Shown here one piece after another: positions 6,524 through 6,671 of a DNA stretch of 6,671 bases. The stretch is from Candidatus Aerophobota bacterium (GTDB lineage Bacteria; Aerophobota; Aerophobia; Aerophobales; B3-G15): NCBI GenBank assembly GCA_011372105.1, contig DRTT01000107.1:1-6671 (forward strand), in the 5' to 3' direction. Under the pieces are notes generated by a model that worked only from the letters and a program-made list of their open reading frames with translations, was not told where the DNA came from and did not search any database. Each line of letters begins with the position of its first letter. Within the stretch, counting starts at the first letter, position 1. A program made the position numbers and the translations under genes.

Positions 6524-6671
6524 AGGCTATTTTTTAATAACTGTTTTATTTTTTCTATTTCTCGGGAAACATTTTATAGAAGTTGACCTTAAAAAATACT
6601 CACCGCCTCTGAGGGGTTCTGTAAGAAAGGTAGTTAATTTTCTTGCAGAGGAAAGTCCCAAACAGGCACTA
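6504..6671 (+). CDS. Unrecognised membrane-anchored or exported protein, 3'-partial
   Basis: From ATG 6504 the frame stays open for exactly 56 codons to the window edge; the other two forward frames soon hit stops. The N-terminus looks like a signal or anchor: basic MKLARFK, then a hydrophobic run at about residues 9-21 (YFLITVLFFLFLG), then a polar segment with KKYSPPLRGS and an apparent helix (KVVNFLAEE). There is no Cys that would suggest a lipobox. A modest GAGAAG at 6491-6496 lies 7 nt upstream. The start lies inside aroA (20-nt overlap, different frame), so it is likely cotranscribed and translationally coupled. I do not recognise the family; the visible part is too short to assign a function, and an aromatic-pathway role cannot be assumed. 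The hydrophobic run could be a cleaved signal peptide or a single transmembrane helix with the rest outside the membrane. Confidence 0.65.
   Translation, partial: MKLARFKGYFLITVLFFLFLGKHFIEVDLKKYSPPLRGSVRKVVNFLAEESPKQAL

Noticed and set aside
6524..6560. T-rich stretch after aroA as a possible terminator
   Set aside because: No GC-rich stem precedes the T runs, and the stretch encodes the Phe/Leu-rich hydrophobic segment of the following ORF.

Overview
The window is one tightly packed, plus-strand gene cluster for aromatic amino acid biosynthesis, nearly 100% coding. Layout from left to right: aroC (chorismate synthase, 5' end cut off by the window edge), an aroK-aroB fusion (shikimate kinase joined to 3-dehydroquinate synthase), aroQ (type II 3-dehydroquinate dehydratase), pheA (chorismate mutase, prephenate dehydratase and ACT domain), aroF (DAHP synthase of the type found in Thermotoga, with an N-terminal regulatory domain), aroA (EPSP synthase), and the first 56 codons of an unrecognised membrane-anchored or exported protein that starts inside the 3' end of aroA. 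Junctions are +12, -8, -32, +12, 0 and -20 nt, so the genes almost certainly form one transcript with translational coupling. No promoter, internal terminator, RNA gene, repeat, CRISPR array or mobile element is visible.

Together the genes cover DAHP synthase (step 1), dehydroquinate synthase (2), dehydroquinase (3), shikimate kinase (5), EPSP synthase (6) and chorismate synthase (7), and then lead chorismate through prephenate to phenylpyruvate. Shikimate dehydrogenase (aroE, step 4) and the tyrosine-branch dehydrogenase (tyrA) are not in the window. They may lie just outside it. Two enzymes carry likely allosteric domains: the N-terminal domain of AroF and the C-terminal ACT domain of PheA. 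This puts feedback at both the entry to the pathway and the phenylalanine branch.

The organism is a bacterium with AT-rich DNA, arginine written mostly as AGA/AGG, frequent ATA isoleucine codons and Lys/Glu-rich proteins, a pattern common in thermophiles. The AroKB fusion and the AroF architecture are known to me from Thermotoga maritima, and AroF aligns with that enzyme by eye without gaps across the metal ligands. A Thermotogota-like or other deep-branching thermophilic lineage is a reasonable guess, but the sequence alone does not settle the phylum.

This is mostly a conventional biosynthetic operon, and I see no convincing undescribed system. The points most worth checking are the truncated aroC start with a Val replacing an expected Gly in a conserved motif, the AroKB fusion of non-consecutive steps, the 32-nt aroQ/pheA overlap, and the unknown gene coupled to the end of aroA.
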